From positions 1 through 64,000 of the forward strand of contig NZ_BARF01000049.1 in assembly GCF_000367365.1 (NCBI RefSeq): 64,000 nt of DNA, read 5' to 3'. This document shows, one piece after another, positions 44,192 to 52,248 of this stretch. The position numbers and the translations under genes were made by a program. The notes beneath the pieces were generated by a model. That model ran no database searches and was not told the DNA's origin. It worked only from the letters and a program-made list of their open reading frames with translations. Numbering within the stretch: position 1 is the first letter of the stretch; each line of letters opens with the position of its first letter. This DNA comes from Streptomyces prunicolor NBRC 13075 (GTDB lineage Bacteria > Actinomycetota > Actinomycetes > Streptomycetales > Streptomycetaceae).

Positions 44192-44913
44192 CCTTGCAGT
44201 TCGCCGTGGACGCCGTGGTGCTCGACATCGAGGGCACCACGAGCGCCACGGGTTTCGTCGTCGACGTGCTCTACCCGTACTCCCGCTCACGCTTCGCCGC
44301 ACTGCTCGCCGAGCGGAGCGACGATCCGGCGGTGACCCGGGCGGTCGCGCAGGTGCGCGAGCTGACCGGCGACGTGGACGCCGACGCCGTACAGATCGAG
44401 AAAACCCTCAACACCTGGCTGGACGAGGACCGCAAGGCCACGCCCCTGAAGACACTCCAGGGCATCATCTGGTCCGAAGGCTTCGCCCGCGGCGACCTCG
44501 TCTCCCACTTTTACGACGACGTCGTACCGGCCCTGCGCGCCTGGCACACGGCGGGCCTGCGGCTGTACGTCTACTCGTCCGGCTCGGTGGCCGCGCAGCG
44601 CGCGTGGTTCACGTCCAGCCCTGAGGGCGACCTCCTGCCGCTGGTCTCCGGTCTCTACGACACGGAGAACGCCGGTCCCAAGCAGGAGCCGGAGTCGTAC
44701 CGCCGTATCGCGGACGCGACCGGCATCGCCCCGTCCCGGCTGCTTTTCCTCTCCGACCGGCCCGGCGAGTTGGACGCGGCCGTCGCCGCGGGCTGGCACG
44801 CGGTGGGTGTACGGCGGCCCGGGGAACCGTATTTCGAGCAAGGCGTCGGCGACCACGCGCAGGCGGGGGCGTTCGACGAGATCGGCATCACCAGTACAAG
44901 GAGCACCACGTGA
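44188..44913 (+). CDS. mtnC: Enolase-phosphatase
   Basis: 241-residue HAD enzyme that enolises and dephosphorylates diketo-methylthiopentyl-phosphate to acireductone, doing the work of MtnW plus MtnX. Motif I is VVLDIEGTTSATGFVVDVLYPY (Asp, Glu). Motif II is YVYSSGSVAAQ, and the acidic end motif is LFLSDRPGELDAA. The GTG start overlaps mtnD by four bases, and its own stop overlaps mtnB likewise, so all three are translationally coupled. Confidence 0.96.
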   Translation: MTLQFAVDAVVLDIEGTTSATGFVVDVLYPYSRSRFAALLAERSDDPAVTRAVAQVRELTGDVDADAVQIEKTLNTWLDEDRKATPLKTLQGIIWSEGFARGDLVSHFYDDVVPALRAWHTAGLRLYVYSSGSVAAQRAWFTSSPEGDLLPLVSGLYDTENAGPKQEPESYRRIADATGIAPSRLLFLSDRPGELDAAVAAGWHAVGVRRPGEPYFEQGVGDHAQAGAFDEIGITSTRSTT

Positions 44914-45530
44914 GCAGCGAGATCAGTGACCTCGACCTGAAGGAGGCGGGGGCTCAACTCGCCGCCGAGTCCGCTCGGTTCGCCTCGTTCGGCTGGATGA
45001 GGGGGACTTCCGGAAACTTGTCTGTCGTCGTGGGCCGGGATCCGCTGCGGCTGGCGGTGACGGCCAGCGGGCATGACAAGGGTGAACTGACGGCCGCCGA
45101 CGTGGTGTTGGTGGACGGGGATGGTGCGGCCGTGCGGGGCGGGAAGCCGTCCGCCGAGGCTGAACTGCATGCCCGTGTTGCCGCGTTGACCGGGGCCGGT
45201 GCGGTGGTCCATGTGCACACGGTGGCGTCCGTTGCGATGGGGCGGCGTGCGCCAGGCGGGATTGTGTTCCAGGACGTCGAGATGCTCAAGGGTGTTGGTC
45301 AGCCTGCGCACGATGTCGAGGTGACGCTGCCGGTCATCGCCAACAGCCAGGACATGAAGGTGTTGGGCGATCGGCTGGAGGCGGCTCGGGATCCTCAGAT
45401 GCCGGCCGTTGTTGTCGCCGGCCATGGGTTGTATGTGTGGGGGGCGGATGCGCGTCAGGCTCGGCATCACACTGAAGTGGTCGAGTGGTTGCTGGAGTTG
45501 GAGTTGAGCACTCCTCGGGAAGCTCGGTAG
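44910..45530 (+). CDS. mtnB: Methylthioribulose-1-phosphate dehydratase
   Basis: 206-residue class II aldolase-fold enzyme that dehydrates methylthioribulose-1-phosphate. GWMRGTSGNLSVV is the phosphate site. Zinc ligands are HVHTVAS and GHGLYVWG, and the catalytic Glu lies in KPSAEAELHA. The GTG start is coupled to mtnC. It is convergent with mtnA, with a dispersed GC-rich repeat between. Confidence 0.95.
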   Translation: MSSEISDLDLKEAGAQLAAESARFASFGWMRGTSGNLSVVVGRDPLRLAVTASGHDKGELTAADVVLVDGDGAAVRGGKPSAEAELHARVAALTGAGAVVHVHTVASVAMGRRAPGGIVFQDVEMLKGVGQPAHDVEVTLPVIANSQDMKVLGDRLEAARDPQMPAVVVAGHGLYVWGADARQARHHTEVVEWLLELELSTPREAR

Positions 45531-45540
45531 TCAAAGCGCG

Positions 45541-45604
45541 GGCCGGTGGGGGCTGGTCGCGCAGTTCCCCGCGCCCCTAGAAGAAAAAAGATGGGGCGCG
45601 GGGG
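45541..45604. repeat. Dispersed Streptomyces intergenic repeat, acting as terminator
   Basis: GGGGGCTGGTCGCGCAGTTC followed by CCCCGCGCCCC (45567-45577), a loop containing AGAAGAAAAAAG, and GGGGCGCGGGG (45593-45603). This GGTCGCGCAGTTCCCCGCGCC element recurs between genes in many Streptomyces. Here it lies between convergent mtnB and mtnA. Confidence 0.75.
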
Positions 45605-45627
45605 CTCGCCGGTACTTCAACTCGCCG

Positions 45628-46668
45628 CTACTTCAGCCGCTCGCCCGGGAGTTCGCCTGCCGACACTTCCAACACGCCCCGCTCCGTGACCAGTCCGGTC
45701 ACCAGGCGGCCCGGGGTCACGTCGAAGGCGGGGTTGTGGCCGCGCGACTCCGGCGGAGCCGTCCGTACTCCCGACCACTCCAACACCTCGGCCTCGCCCC
45801 GGAGTTCGATGTGGATGTCGTCGCCGGTCCGGGTCGAGAGGTCGACCGTGGTCGTCGGGGCCGCCACCAGGAACGGGATCCCCGCGTCCGCGCAGGCCAG
45901 CGCGACGCCCACCGTGCCGACCTTGTTCGCGGTGTCGCCGTTGGCCGCGATGCGGTCCGCGCCGACGATGGCCGCGTCGACCTCGCCGCGCAGAATCGTT
46001 CCTGCGGCGGCACCGTCAACCTGGACGTAATGCGGGATGCCTTCCTGCACCAACTCCCAGGCGGTCAGGCGCGATCCCTGGAGCAGGGGGCGCGTCTCGT
46101 CGGCGTAGACGACCTCCACCAGCCCACGCGCGTGCAGTTCGCGGATGACGCCGAGTGCGGTGCCCCAGCCGGCGGTGGCCAGCGCGCCCGTGTTGCAGTG
46201 CGTCAGGAGCCTCAACGGCCGGTCCACGCCCGCCTGTTGGAGCCTTTCGAGTAGCCAGTCCGCGCCGAACGCACCCATCGCGCGGTTGCCCGCGACGTCC
46301 TCGCGCTGGACGGCGGCGGCCTCTTCGAGGACGGCATCCAGGCCCCCGTCGAAGCGGGTCATGACCCGGTCCACGCCCGCCATGAGGTTGACCGCGGTGG
46401 GCCGGGCCTCGCGGACGCGGGCGACGGCCGCCCGCGTCTCGGCCTCGGTCCAGCCCTTCCGCTCGCCCTCGATGAGCGCGAGCGCGACGCCGTACGCGCC
46501 GGCCGCCCCGATCGCGGGTGCCCCGCGCACCACGAGGCGCTGGATCGCATCGACCAGGGTGTCCACATCGTGGACAGTCATCGTCTCGTTGCGGTGCGGG
46601 AGGAGGGTCTGGTCGATGAGCGCGAGACCGGTTCCGGTCCAGTCGACCGCGCGAAGTTCCTGGGGCAT
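45628..46668 (-). CDS. mtnA: Methylthioribose-1-phosphate isomerase
   Basis: 346-residue eIF2B-alpha-like enzyme that isomerises methylthioribose-1-phosphate to methylthioribulose-1-phosphate. The catalytic Cys lies in LLTHCNTGALATAGWGTALG and the catalytic Asp in IVGADRIAANGDTANKVGT. The N-terminal RGAPAIGAAGAYG block is conserved. ATG 46668 has AGGAG nine bases upstream; the reading frame extends far upstream but without a ribosome binding site. It is divergent from the nucleoside importer and convergent with mtnDCB. It is the meeting point of both salvage routes. Confidence 0.96.
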   Translation of the reverse strand: MPQELRAVDWTGTGLALIDQTLLPHRNETMTVHDVDTLVDAIQRLVVRGAPAIGAAGAYGVALALIEGERKGWTEAETRAAVARVREARPTAVNLMAGVDRVMTRFDGGLDAVLEEAAAVQREDVAGNRAMGAFGADWLLERLQQAGVDRPLRLLTHCNTGALATAGWGTALGVIRELHARGLVEVVYADETRPLLQGSRLTAWELVQEGIPHYVQVDGAAAGTILRGEVDAAIVGADRIAANGDTANKVGTVGVALACADAGIPFLVAAPTTTVDLSTRTGDDIHIELRGEAEVLEWSGVRTAPPESRGHNPAFDVTPGRLVTGLVTERGVLEVSAGELPGERLK

Positions 46669-46693
46669 AACGGGACACTCCTGCCGTTCCGAT

Positions 46694-46706
46694 GGTGTCG
46701 GACACC
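46694..46706. promoter_or_regulatory. Candidate GntR-type operator before mtnA
   Basis: Perfect palindrome GGTGTC-G-GACACC, 26 bp before the mtnA start. A TACGGT -10-like box lies just upstream on the minus strand. The TCGGAC core is shared with the site before the island's GntR gene. Confidence 0.45.
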
Positions 46707-46733
46707 GTACATGACCTGGAAGAACCACAGTTC

Positions 46734-46755
46734 GAGACAGTCGAGCAGGTGTCTC
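46734..46755. promoter_or_regulatory. GAGACA / TGTCTC inverted pair
   Basis: GAGACA (46734-46739), 10-bp gap, TGTCTC (46750-46755) followed by AAAACGAA, in the middle of the mtnA / bmp divergent region. Related half-sites occur at 43308-43329. Confidence 0.4.
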
Positions 46756-46812
46756 AAAACGAATGTTAAAGTCCAGCTCCCGCAGCCTGAAGGCCGAGAC
46801 GAAGGAGGGCGT

Positions 46813-46878
46813 GTGCTGCTGACCATGCGCCGTTTCCTCGATCACGGCCGCTGCGCGAGCGACTGCTGTCGACGCTGA
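46813..46878 (+). CDS. Cys-rich leader peptide upstream of the nucleoside importer
   Basis: 21-residue frame starting MLLTM and ending RRFLDHGRCASDCCRR, with three Cys codons, two adjacent. AAGGAGG (46802-46808) precedes the GTG. It fits the 'RR...D..R..S..C' leader family of Streptomyces sulfur operons. It ends 99 bp before the binding-protein gene, with a hairpin in between. Confidence 0.68.
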   Translation: MLLTMRRFLDHGRCASDCCRR

Positions 46879-46932
46879 CCTGTCCCTCTCGCGTCCACTC
46901 CTCGTCTCCTCCCGTCTCACCATCTGGTCGCA

Positions 46933-46952
46933 CGCGCTCCCGCCGGAGCGCG
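46933..46952 (+). promoter_or_regulatory. Hairpin between leader peptide and binding-protein gene
   Basis: 8-bp perfect stem CGCGCTCC, loop CGCC, GGAGCGCG, 25 bp before the ATG at 46978. It is a candidate attenuator or ribosome-site-masking stem. Confidence 0.45.
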
Positions 46953-46977
46953 CCTTGCCGTACCCCGGAAGGTCCCC

Positions 46978-48030
46978 ATGCTCCGCAGATCACGTCGCAC
47001 CCTGCAGCTCGTCGCCGCCACCACGCTCATGGTCACCGCCGCCACCGCCTGCAACGCCGCCGCGAAGACCGACGCCTCGGACAGTGCGAGCGGCGGCAGC
47101 GGGAAGTCGTTCACGCTGGTCACGCCGGACGCGGTCGGGCAGAACGAGTTCCTGAAGCTCGCCGTCACCGGTGTGAAGGCCGCGGCGAAGACGCACGACG
47201 GGACCGAGAAGGTCTACGAGTCGACGGACACCGCGTCCCAGCAGCAGAACGTGCAGGCCGCCGTGGACGCGAGCCCGAACGTGATCGTGCTGGTCGGCTT
47301 CGAGTTCGCGGACCTCGTCGCGCAGCAGGCGAAGGCGCACCCGAAGCAGCAGTTCCTGATGATCGACGCGTGCACGACGAAGACGTTCACGAACGTCACC
47401 TGCGCGGTGTTCCGTGAGCACGAGGGTGTCTATCTCGCGGGCGCCGAGGCCGGGTTGCTCAGCAAGAGCGGCAAGGTCGGCGCGGTGGACGTGCTCGACA
47501 CGCCCCAATTCCGGCGCTACAGCGACCCGTTCGCGGCCGGTGCCAAGAAGGTCGCCGCCAAGACGTCCGCGTCGACGCGCTTCGTCGGCGGCCAGTCCCC
47601 GTTCGACGACTCGGCGCGCGCCAAGGAGCAGGCCAACTCCCTTCTCTCGAAGGGCACCGACCAGATCATGGCGGCCGCTGCGGCCGGCAACTACGGCGTC
47701 TTCGAGGCCGCGAAGGCCAAGGGCGCGTTCGCGTACGGCGTCGACGTCAACCAGTGCGTCTCCTCCCCCGGCACGGTCGTCGACAACGTGATCAAGAAGA
47801 CGGACGTCGCCGTGGAGAAGGGCGTCGAGCAGGTCCTCGCGGGCAAGACGGGCACCTCCGTGTCGTACGGCCTGAAGGAGGGCGGCATCAGCCTCACCGG
47901 CCTTGAGGCGGGCGTCGACTCGTCGAAGTGCGTGATCGCCCAGCACAAGGACGTCCTCACGAAGGTGAAGGCGCTGCGCGACCAGATCGTCTCCGGAAAG
48001 CTCAAGGTCGATGACCCGGCCGCCAGTTGA
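46978..48030 (+). CDS. BMP-family nucleoside-binding lipoprotein
   Basis: 350-residue basic-membrane-protein (Bmp/Med) type binding protein, the class that captures nucleosides for Nup-type importers. Lipobox-like AATAC with Cys25, then a Ser/Gly/Lys linker. Family features include NVIVLVGFEFADLVAQQAK, EGVYLAGAEAGLLSKSGKVG and the nucleoside-site GVDVNQCVSSPGTVV. ATG 46978 has GGAAGG upstream. Context suggests methylthioadenosine or related nucleosides as ligand. Confidence 0.92.
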   Translation: MLRRSRRTLQLVAATTLMVTAATACNAAAKTDASDSASGGSGKSFTLVTPDAVGQNEFLKLAVTGVKAAAKTHDGTEKVYESTDTASQQQNVQAAVDASPNVIVLVGFEFADLVAQQAKAHPKQQFLMIDACTTKTFTNVTCAVFREHEGVYLAGAEAGLLSKSGKVGAVDVLDTPQFRRYSDPFAAGAKKVAAKTSASTRFVGGQSPFDDSARAKEQANSLLSKGTDQIMAAAAAGNYGVFEAAKAKGAFAYGVDVNQCVSSPGTVVDNVIKKTDVAVEKGVEQVLAGKTGTSVSYGLKEGGISLTGLEAGVDSSKCVIAQHKDVLTKVKALRDQIVSGKLKVDDPAAS

Positions 48031-49534
48031 CCCAACCGTCGAGCTCCGGGGAATCACCAAGCGGTTCCCCGGCACGCTCGCCAACGACGCCGTCGACCTG
48101 ACCGTCCACCGCGGCGAGATCCACGCCCTCATGGGCGAGAACGGCGCCGGCAAGTCCACCCTCATGTCGATCCTCTACGGCATGGAGCGCGCCGACGCCG
48201 GGTCGATCCGGATCGACGGCCGCGAGGTGACCTTCGGCGACCCGAGCGCGGCCATGGCCGCCGGACTCGGCATGGTCCACCAGAGCTTCAAGCTGTTCGA
48301 CTCGCTGACGGTCGCCGAGAACGTCGTCTACGCCGCCGAACCGCGCCGCTTCGGCCTGCTGGACCGGGCCGCGGCCCGCCGCCGGGTGCGGGAGCTGGCC
48401 GAGGAGCACGGGCTCGCCGTCGATCCGGACGCCCGGGTCGGCGACCTGCCGGTCGGCCTGCGCCAGCGCGTGGAGATCCTGAAGCTGCTGCACCGCGGCG
48501 CCCGTACCCTCATCCTCGACGAGCCGACCGCCGTGCTCACCCCGGCCGAGGCGGACGCCCTGTTCGCGGTCCTCAAGTCGCTGGCCGCGCAGGGTCGTAC
48601 GGTGATCCTTGTCACCCACAAGCTGCGCGAGGTCCTCGAAGGCAGCGACAAGGTGACCGTGCTGCGGGACGGCCGGGTGGTCGCCCGCCTGGTCACCGCG
48701 GACACCTCCGCCGACGAGATCGCCGCCGCGATGACCGGCCGCGCGGTCGACCTGGACCGCGTGCACGCGCCGGGGACACCGGGTGACGCGGTCTTGGAGG
48801 TGACCAGCCTCACCACAGACGCCGTCCACGATGTGGGACTCACCGTCCACGCCGGGGAGATCGTCGGCATCGCGGGCGTCGCGGGCAACGGCCAGAGCGA
48901 GCTGGTCGAGGCCCTGGCCGGGCTACGGCCGGTCACCGCCGGTCAGGTCACGCTGAAGGGCCGGGACATCACCCACGTCTCGGCCACCGAACGCCGTGCA
49001 CAGGGCCTCGCCTACGTCCCGGAGGACCGGCACGCGGTCGGTACGGCACCGGCGGCGTCCGTCGCGGACAACCTCGCGATGGGTCACCACCGAACCTCCC
49101 TGTCCGCCAAGGGACTTCTGCCACCTGCGACCGTACGCACCCACGCCGGACGGCTGATCGAGCGCTTCGGCATCAAGGCGGCCACCCCCGAGGTACCCGC
49201 CTCCGCGCTGTCCGGCGGCAATCTGCAGAAACTGCTGATCGGTCGCGAACTCGCCCACGAGGCACCGCTGTTGCTCGTCGAGCAGCCCACGCGCGGAGTC
49301 GACATCGGCGCCATCCAGAACATCCACGACCAGATCGTCGCCTACCGCGACGCCGGTCACGCCGTCCTCCTCGTCTCCGCCGAACTGAGCGAGATCCGGG
49401 GCCTCGCGGACCGGGTCCTGGTCATGTACGAGGGCCGGGTCACGGCGACGTACACGAAGGACGAGGCGGACGAACAGGCACTGGGACTCGCCATGGCGGG
49501 CGGAGCCGTAGCGCCGACGGAGGCCGTCGACTGA
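48011..49534 (+). CDS. Nucleoside ABC transporter ATPase (two domains)
   Basis: 507-residue double ATPase of the YufO/NupO type. Domain 1 has GENGAGKST near residue 43 and LILDEPTAVLTP. Its signature is the degenerate LPVGLRQRVEILKLL typical of this family. Domain 2 has GVAGNGQSELVEAL, signature LSGGNLQKLLIGREL and QPTRGVDIGA. It overlaps the binding-protein gene by 20 bp and has AAGG upstream of ATG 48011. Confidence 0.93.
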   Translation: MTRPPVDPTVELRGITKRFPGTLANDAVDLTVHRGEIHALMGENGAGKSTLMSILYGMERADAGSIRIDGREVTFGDPSAAMAAGLGMVHQSFKLFDSLTVAENVVYAAEPRRFGLLDRAAARRRVRELAEEHGLAVDPDARVGDLPVGLRQRVEILKLLHRGARTLILDEPTAVLTPAEADALFAVLKSLAAQGRTVILVTHKLREVLEGSDKVTVLRDGRVVARLVTADTSADEIAAAMTGRAVDLDRVHAPGTPGDAVLEVTSLTTDAVHDVGLTVHAGEIVGIAGVAGNGQSELVEALAGLRPVTAGQVTLKGRDITHVSATERRAQGLAYVPEDRHAVGTAPAASVADNLAMGHHRTSLSAKGLLPPATVRTHAGRLIERFGIKAATPEVPASALSGGNLQKLLIGRELAHEAPLLLVEQPTRGVDIGAIQNIHDQIVAYRDAGHAVLLVSAELSEIRGLADRVLVMYEGRVTATYTKDEADEQALGLAMAGGAVAPTEAVD

Positions 49535-49535
49535 C

Positions 49536-50621
49536 ATGACGCACACTCAGATACCACGCATATCAGGGGTGTTGCGCTCCCCCATCACCTTCTCCGTGCT
49601 CGCGGGCCTGGTCATCGGCGCCCTGTTCCTCGTCGGCACCGGCGCGGACCCCTTCACGGCCTACGGCGCCGTCCTCACCGGCTCGCTCGGCGCCGACGGC
49701 ATCGGCTCCACGTTGAGCACCGGCACCAGCGTGCTCGGCATGGCGCTCGCGCTGGCGATCCCGCTGCGCGCCGGGCTGATCAACCTCGGCGGCGACGGAC
49801 AGATGGTCCTCGGCGGCATCACGGCGGCCGTGACCGGTCTGTACTCGCCGCTGCCCGCGCCCCTCACCGTCGCACTCGCGCTGCTCGCGGGCATGGCGGC
49901 GGGCGCCGCATACGCTGCCCTGGCCGCCCTGTGCGAGAACAGCCTCGGCGTTCCGCTCCTGGTCAGCAGCCTCCTGCTCAGCTACCCGGCGGTCTCCCTC
50001 GCCTCCTACCTGGCGCGCTACCCGCTCAAGGAACCCGGCTCCAGCCTCCCGCAGACCCGGGCGATGCCGAACGGCGTGGCACTGCCCGCGTTCGGCGACT
50101 CGACGGTCACCATCGGACTCCTCCTCGTCGTCCTCGCGGCAGCCACGTACTGGTTCACCGACAAGCGCACGGCGTTCGGCTACGAGATCCGCATGACCGG
50201 CCTCAACTCCCGCTTCGCCGCCTACGCCGGTGTCGAACGCCGGGGCCTGACCCTCAAGTTGATGTCCGTCTCGGGCGCCCTGGCCGGACTCGTGGGCGCC
50301 ATAGGTGTGTTGAGCTTCCCGTACCGCTTCGTCGACGGCTCGCTCACCGCACCCGGCTACACCTGGACGGGACTTACGGCGGCCCTGCTCGCCGCGGCCG
50401 CCCCGCTCGGCACCGTCGTCGCCTCCTTCTTCTTCGCCGTCCTCGCGGTCGGCGGGCTGGCGATGGAGCGGACGACCGAGGTGCCGCGCGAGCTGACACA
50501 GGTGCTCCAGGCCATCGTGATCGTGTTCCTGGCGGCCCGACTGCGCTTCCCCAGCGGGTGGTTCAGGAGACGTTCCCAGGCAACCTCCCAAGAAAGCCCT
50601 CAGGAAATCGGGGCCGCGTGA
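49536..50621 (+). CDS. Nucleoside ABC transporter permease 1
   Basis: 361-residue permease of the YufP/NupP type with about ten hydrophobic segments. The conserved GLINLGGDGQMVLGGI lies near residue 80. The C-terminus is basic and hydrophilic (FRRRSQATSQESPQEIG). ATG 49536 follows the ATPase stop by one base, with GGAGG upstream. Its stop overlaps the start of permease 2. Confidence 0.92.
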   Translation: MTHTQIPRISGVLRSPITFSVLAGLVIGALFLVGTGADPFTAYGAVLTGSLGADGIGSTLSTGTSVLGMALALAIPLRAGLINLGGDGQMVLGGITAAVTGLYSPLPAPLTVALALLAGMAAGAAYAALAALCENSLGVPLLVSSLLLSYPAVSLASYLARYPLKEPGSSLPQTRAMPNGVALPAFGDSTVTIGLLLVVLAAATYWFTDKRTAFGYEIRMTGLNSRFAAYAGVERRGLTLKLMSVSGALAGLVGAIGVLSFPYRFVDGSLTAPGYTWTGLTAALLAAAAPLGTVVASFFFAVLAVGGLAMERTTEVPRELTQVLQAIVIVFLAARLRFPSGWFRRRSQATSQESPQEIGAA

Positions 50622-51493
50622 TGTTCTTCGACTCCGATCTGCTGATGTCGGCGCTGCGCGCGCTGACCCCGATCCTGCTGGCCGCACTCGGCGGTGCCCT
50701 GTGCGAACGCGCGGGCGTCTTCAACATCGGCCTCGAAGGCATGATGCTGATGGGCTGCTTCACGTCGGTGGCCACGAGTTGGTTCACCGGAAGCGCCTGG
50801 CTCGGCGTCCTGGCGGCGGCCCTCGCAGCGGCCGCCTACTCGCTCATCCTGGCCGTCGGCGCGGTAACTCTGCGCGGGGACGCGGTGGTTCTCGGAATCG
50901 CCATGAATCTCCTGGCAGTTGGCCTGACCAGCTTCCTGCTGCGTACGGTCTTCGGTGTGCAGGGCACTTTCGACGATCCGTCACTCGCCGGGCTGCCGTT
51001 GGTCGGTGGCTTCACCCCGCTCGCGTATCTGGCGTTCGTCGCGGTCGCGGTGGCCGCGCTGATGCTGTCCCGGCATGTGTGGGGGCTGCGACTGCGCGGG
51101 GTCGGTGAGGCGCCGGACGCGGCGGCGACGCTCGGGGTGAGCCCGGCGAAGTACAAGTACGCGGCGGTGCTGATCTCCGGGGTCCTGTGCGGGCTCGCGG
51201 GAGCCCAACTCGCGCTCGGCAACGTCACGTTGTTCTCCGAGAACATGACGGCGGGCCGGGGCTGGATCGCCGTCGTCGCGGTGATGCTCGGCCGCGCGGC
51301 ACCCGTCGGTGTGCTGCTCGCCGCGCTGCTCTTCGGTCTCGCCGAGGCCGCCGGCTTCCGCCTCCAGGGCGTCGGCCTGCCCCAACAGGCCACAGATGCC
51401 GCGCCCTACGTCGTGACGCTCGTCGCCCTCTTCCTCTCGACGGCCCGCCGCCGTCGCCGTACCGCCAACTCCCCTTCCGGAGCCACCACATGA
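50621..51493 (+). CDS. Nucleoside ABC transporter permease 2
   Basis: 290-residue permease of the YufQ/NupQ type. The hallmark GALCERAGVFNIGLEGMMLMG lies near residues 24-44, and GENVTLFSENMTAGRGWIAV-like loop is present. Starts at ATG 50621 in a TGATG overlap; the preceding GTG (50618) is an equivalent alternative. It completes a BMP-ATPase-permease-permease importer. Confidence 0.92.
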   Translation: MFFDSDLLMSALRALTPILLAALGGALCERAGVFNIGLEGMMLMGCFTSVATSWFTGSAWLGVLAAALAAAAYSLILAVGAVTLRGDAVVLGIAMNLLAVGLTSFLLRTVFGVQGTFDDPSLAGLPLVGGFTPLAYLAFVAVAVAALMLSRHVWGLRLRGVGEAPDAAATLGVSPAKYKYAAVLISGVLCGLAGAQLALGNVTLFSENMTAGRGWIAVVAVMLGRAAPVGVLLAALLFGLAEAAGFRLQGVGLPQQATDAAPYVVTLVALFLSTARRRRRTANSPSGATT

Positions 51494-52248
51494 CGCAGGA
51501 CCTGCTGCCCATCTCCCGCATACCGCGCACCGGACTTCCGGCGCGCGCGGTCGTCGTCGGCGACCCGGCGCGTGCCGCCGCCGTCGCCGCGCTGCTGGAC
51601 GGTGCCGAGGAGGTGTCGTACCACCGCGAATACCGTGTGTTCAGCGGGAGTTGGAAGGGCCTGCCGGTCACCGTCGCCTCGCACGGGGTGGGCGGACCGG
51701 GCGCGATCCTGCTGTTCCAGGAGCTGGCGGACGCGGGGGTCCGCACCTTCCTGCGTTTCGGCACGGCGGGCGCGATGAAGCCCGGCATCGGCGACGGCGA
51801 CCTCGTGATCGCCGAGGCGGCCGTACGGGACGACGGCGTCACCCAGCAACTCCTCCCGCCGGAGTACCCGGCCGTCTCCTCCCCCGAGGCCGTCTTCGCC
51901 CTCCAGCGCGCGGCCCGCGAGACCGACGCCCCGCACCACCGCGGCATCGTCTGGACGCGCGCAGCCTTCCAGCCCGGCCTCCTCCCCCTCTTCTCCTACG
52001 ACGGCGCCGGGCTCGCGGCGATCGAGATGGAGCTGTCGGCGCTGCTGGTGACGGCCTCGCTGCGGGGTCTTGTCGCGGGCGGGGTGCTGGTCATCGACGG
52101 CGCCAACGCCGATGAGCTCGTCGACGCGGAGACCACCGGCGGGTACGACCCGCATCGGGAGGTCGTCGCGGCCGGGGTCGAGCGGGGCGCGATCGTCTCG
52201 CTGGAGGCGCTCCGACTGCTCGCCGAGGCCGAGGAGTTCACGGCGTGA
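51490..52248 (+). CDS. Nucleoside phosphorylase (PNP/UDP family)
   Basis: 252-residue NP-I phosphorylase. The phosphate/ribose motifs are VVVGDPARAAAV near residue 22, HGVGGPGAILLFQEL, TFLRFGTAGAMKPGIGDGDLV and the ribose-binding AIEMELSALL. It is coupled to permease 2 (ATGA) and to the deaminase (GTGA). With the deaminase beside it, it probably phosphorolyses methylthioinosine (or methylthioadenosine) to methylthioribose-1-phosphate, the MtnA substrate. By sequence alone it could equally be a general uridine or purine nucleoside phosphorylase. Confidence 0.88.
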   Translation: MTQDLLPISRIPRTGLPARAVVVGDPARAAAVAALLDGAEEVSYHREYRVFSGSWKGLPVTVASHGVGGPGAILLFQELADAGVRTFLRFGTAGAMKPGIGDGDLVIAEAAVRDDGVTQQLLPPEYPAVSSPEAVFALQRAARETDAPHHRGIVWTRAAFQPGLLPLFSYDGAGLAAIEMELSALLVTASLRGLVAGGVLVIDGANADELVDAETTGGYDPHREVVAAGVERGAIVSLEALRLLAEAEEFTA

